This document shows positions 6,246 to 6,958 of a DNA stretch of 6,958 bases, piece after piece (position 1 is the first letter of the stretch; every line of letters begins with the position of its first letter). Position numbers and translations under genes: made by a program. The stretch is from NCBI GenBank assembly GCA_937859855.1, contig CALMAR010000162.1, positions 1-6,958 on the forward strand, in the 5' to 3' direction. The stretch comes from an uncultured Kineosporia sp. (GTDB lineage Bacteria; Actinomycetota; Actinomycetes; Actinomycetales; Kineosporiaceae). A model generated the notes under the pieces. That model did no database searches and was not told where the DNA came from. It worked only from the letters and a program-made list of their open reading frames with translations.

Positions 6246-6958
6246 GTCTTGCTGATCGTCTGGCGCTGGCTCAGGCGGCGCGGGCGGTGGAGGAGTCTCA
6301 GTCGCGGCTGGGGCATGCTGGTGGCGGGCCGGTGGGTGTGGTGCATCGGCGGCGGGCTGCGCCGGCTGATCCGTTTGGTGAGTTGAAGCGGACTGTGCAT
6401 CAGGCGTTGCTGGATAATTTGGGGCCGAAGTTGTATGACTCGCGGCTGACCCAGACGGATTTGGAGCAGCGGGTCCGGCAGACGTTGCAGGAGGTGTTGT
6501 CGGGCGGCGATATGCCGCTGACGACTGCGGATCGGTCCCGGATTGCTGGGGAGATCGCTGATGACATTCTTGGTTACGGGCCGGTTGAGCCATATCTGCG
6601 GGATCCGGATATCACGGAGATCATGGTGAACGGGCCGGAGGCGATCTATGTCGAGCGGGGTGGGAAGATTCATCCGGCTGATGGCCGATTCGCTGATGAA
6701 GCTCATCTGCGCCGGACCATTGACAAGATCGTGGGCCGGGTCGGGCGGCGGGTGGATGAGGCGTCGCCGATGGTGGATGCCCGGCTGCCCGACGGCAGCC
6801 GCGTGAACGCGATCATTCCGCCTTTGGCGCTGGACGGCTGCGCGGCCATGCTCAATGCCTGCGACGACTGTACGCCGCCCGAAGCGGTCGTTGGCGTTGT
6901 GGCGTTCGCCAGCGCCTGCGTCTCCAGGGTCTGGTTGCGCGCGTCGATCTGGGAGTTC
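6242..6958 (+). CDS. cpaF: CpaF/TadA secretion ATPase, N-terminal part, cut by window end and diverging after residue 199
   Basis: The frame starts at GTG 6242 and stays open to the last base (239 codons). CpaF/TadA is the hexameric ATPase that drives Tad pilus assembly at the inner face of the membrane; family members are usually about 400-500 residues. Residues about 44-199 match the family's N-terminal domain: ADDILGYGPVEPYLRDP (106-122), ITEIMVNGPEAIYVERGGK (124-142), GRRVDEASPMVDARLPDG (168-185) and RVNAIIPPLALDG (187-199). The next residues should be close to 'PSLTIRKF', leading to Walker A. Instead residues 200-239 read CAAMLNACDDCTPPE and onward, with four Cys and two Trp in 40 residues and no family resemblance in any + frame. 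The catalytic motifs (Walker A, Asp box, Walker B, His box) are therefore not seen. The first ~60 codons contain only one C-ending codon, unlike the neighbours. Identity of residues 1-199 is secure; the tail is probably not native cpaF. Confidence 0.85.
   Translation, partial: MSLADRLALAQAARAVEESQSRLGHAGGGPVGVVHRRRAAPADPFGELKRTVHQALLDNLGPKLYDSRLTQTDLEQRVRQTLQEVLSGGDMPLTTADRSRIAGEIADDILGYGPVEPYLRDPDITEIMVNGPEAIYVERGGKIHPADGRFADEAHLRRTIDKIVGRVGRRVDEASPMVDARLPDGSRVNAIIPPLALDGCAAMLNACDDCTPPEAVVGVVAFASACVSRVWLRASIWEF
6839..6958 (-). other. Foreign-looking tail after the CpaF homology break, possible minus-strand coding fragment
   Basis: This 120-nt end segment does not continue CpaF in any forward frame. 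On the minus strand one frame is open throughout (codons from 6957 downward) and gives a polar, Gln/Ala/Thr/Ser-rich, protein-like reading beginning NSQIDARNQTLETQ and passing through ATTPTTASGG to SQALSMAAQPS. Third-position G/C is high on this reading, but those are the same bases as the third positions of the + frame, so base bias cannot choose the strand. The amino-acid make-up favours the minus strand. I do not recognise the protein. It may be a joined unrelated sequence (assembly chimera or rearrangement) or the edge of an inserted element; no terminal inverted repeat or target duplication can be seen because the other side is missing. Confidence 0.4.

Noticed and set aside
5700..6706. 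Minus-strand open frames opposite cpaE and cpaF
   Set aside because: They are Pro/Ser/Gln/His-rich shadow readings over two strongly conserved + strand families.
6839..6958. Intein inserted in CpaF, since the divergent part begins with Cys
   Set aside because: Inteins start with a recognisable block (Cys or Ser followed by a Gly/Asp-Thr motif such as CxxGDT); CAAMLNACDDC does not fit and no conserved intein motif follows.

Overview
The window is high-GC DNA with strongly G/C-biased third codon positions, GTG as well as ATG starts, and tightly overlapping genes. All coding is on the + strand except possibly the last ~120 bases. Together with a Tad pilus set that shows no outer-membrane components here, this points to an Actinomycetota (high-GC Gram-positive) genome. 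I cannot place it more finely from sequence alone. Both ends cut through genes.

Layout: (1) 3-143 is the C-terminal tail of an ABC-transporter ATPase. It overlaps by 4 nt (GTGA) a 521-residue multi-pass membrane protein (140-1705), its likely permease partner. (2) 1706-1883 is a non-coding gap with small overlapping hairpins just ahead of the Tad genes. (3) 1884-2354 encodes a TadE-like pseudopilin and 2354-4057 a large TadG-like envelope protein; they overlap by 1 nt (TGATG). (4) 4058-4266 is a second non-coding gap with a perfect 16-nt palindrome and short direct repeats. (5) 4267-5034 is cpaB/rcpC (SAF domain), 5031-6245 is cpaE/tadZ (pseudo-receiver plus ParA/MinD-type ATPase), and from 6242 runs cpaF/tadA (secretion ATPase). 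These three are joined by 4-nt overlaps (ATGA, GTGA).

How the genes fit together: 1884 onward is one end of a tight-adherence (Tad/Flp) type IVc pilus locus. CpaF would power pilus assembly at the membrane, CpaE would place the machine in the cell, CpaB would act as a periplasm- or wall-facing assembly factor, and TadE and the TadG-like protein would be minor or envelope-exposed pilus components. The Flp prepilin, the prepilin peptidase and the TadB/TadC platform proteins are not in this window.

The most notable observations are these. The TadG-like protein carries a textbook dockerin/EF-hand-type calcium loop, a probable beta-sandwich insert and eight cysteines. The start of cpaF uses G/T-ending codons almost exclusively, unlike its neighbours. 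CpaF homology stops abruptly at residue 199 (about 6838), and the last ~120 bases read more sensibly on the minus strand, suggesting a rearrangement, an insertion or an assembly chimera. I found no wholly new system: this is a recognisable Tad locus with some unusual details.
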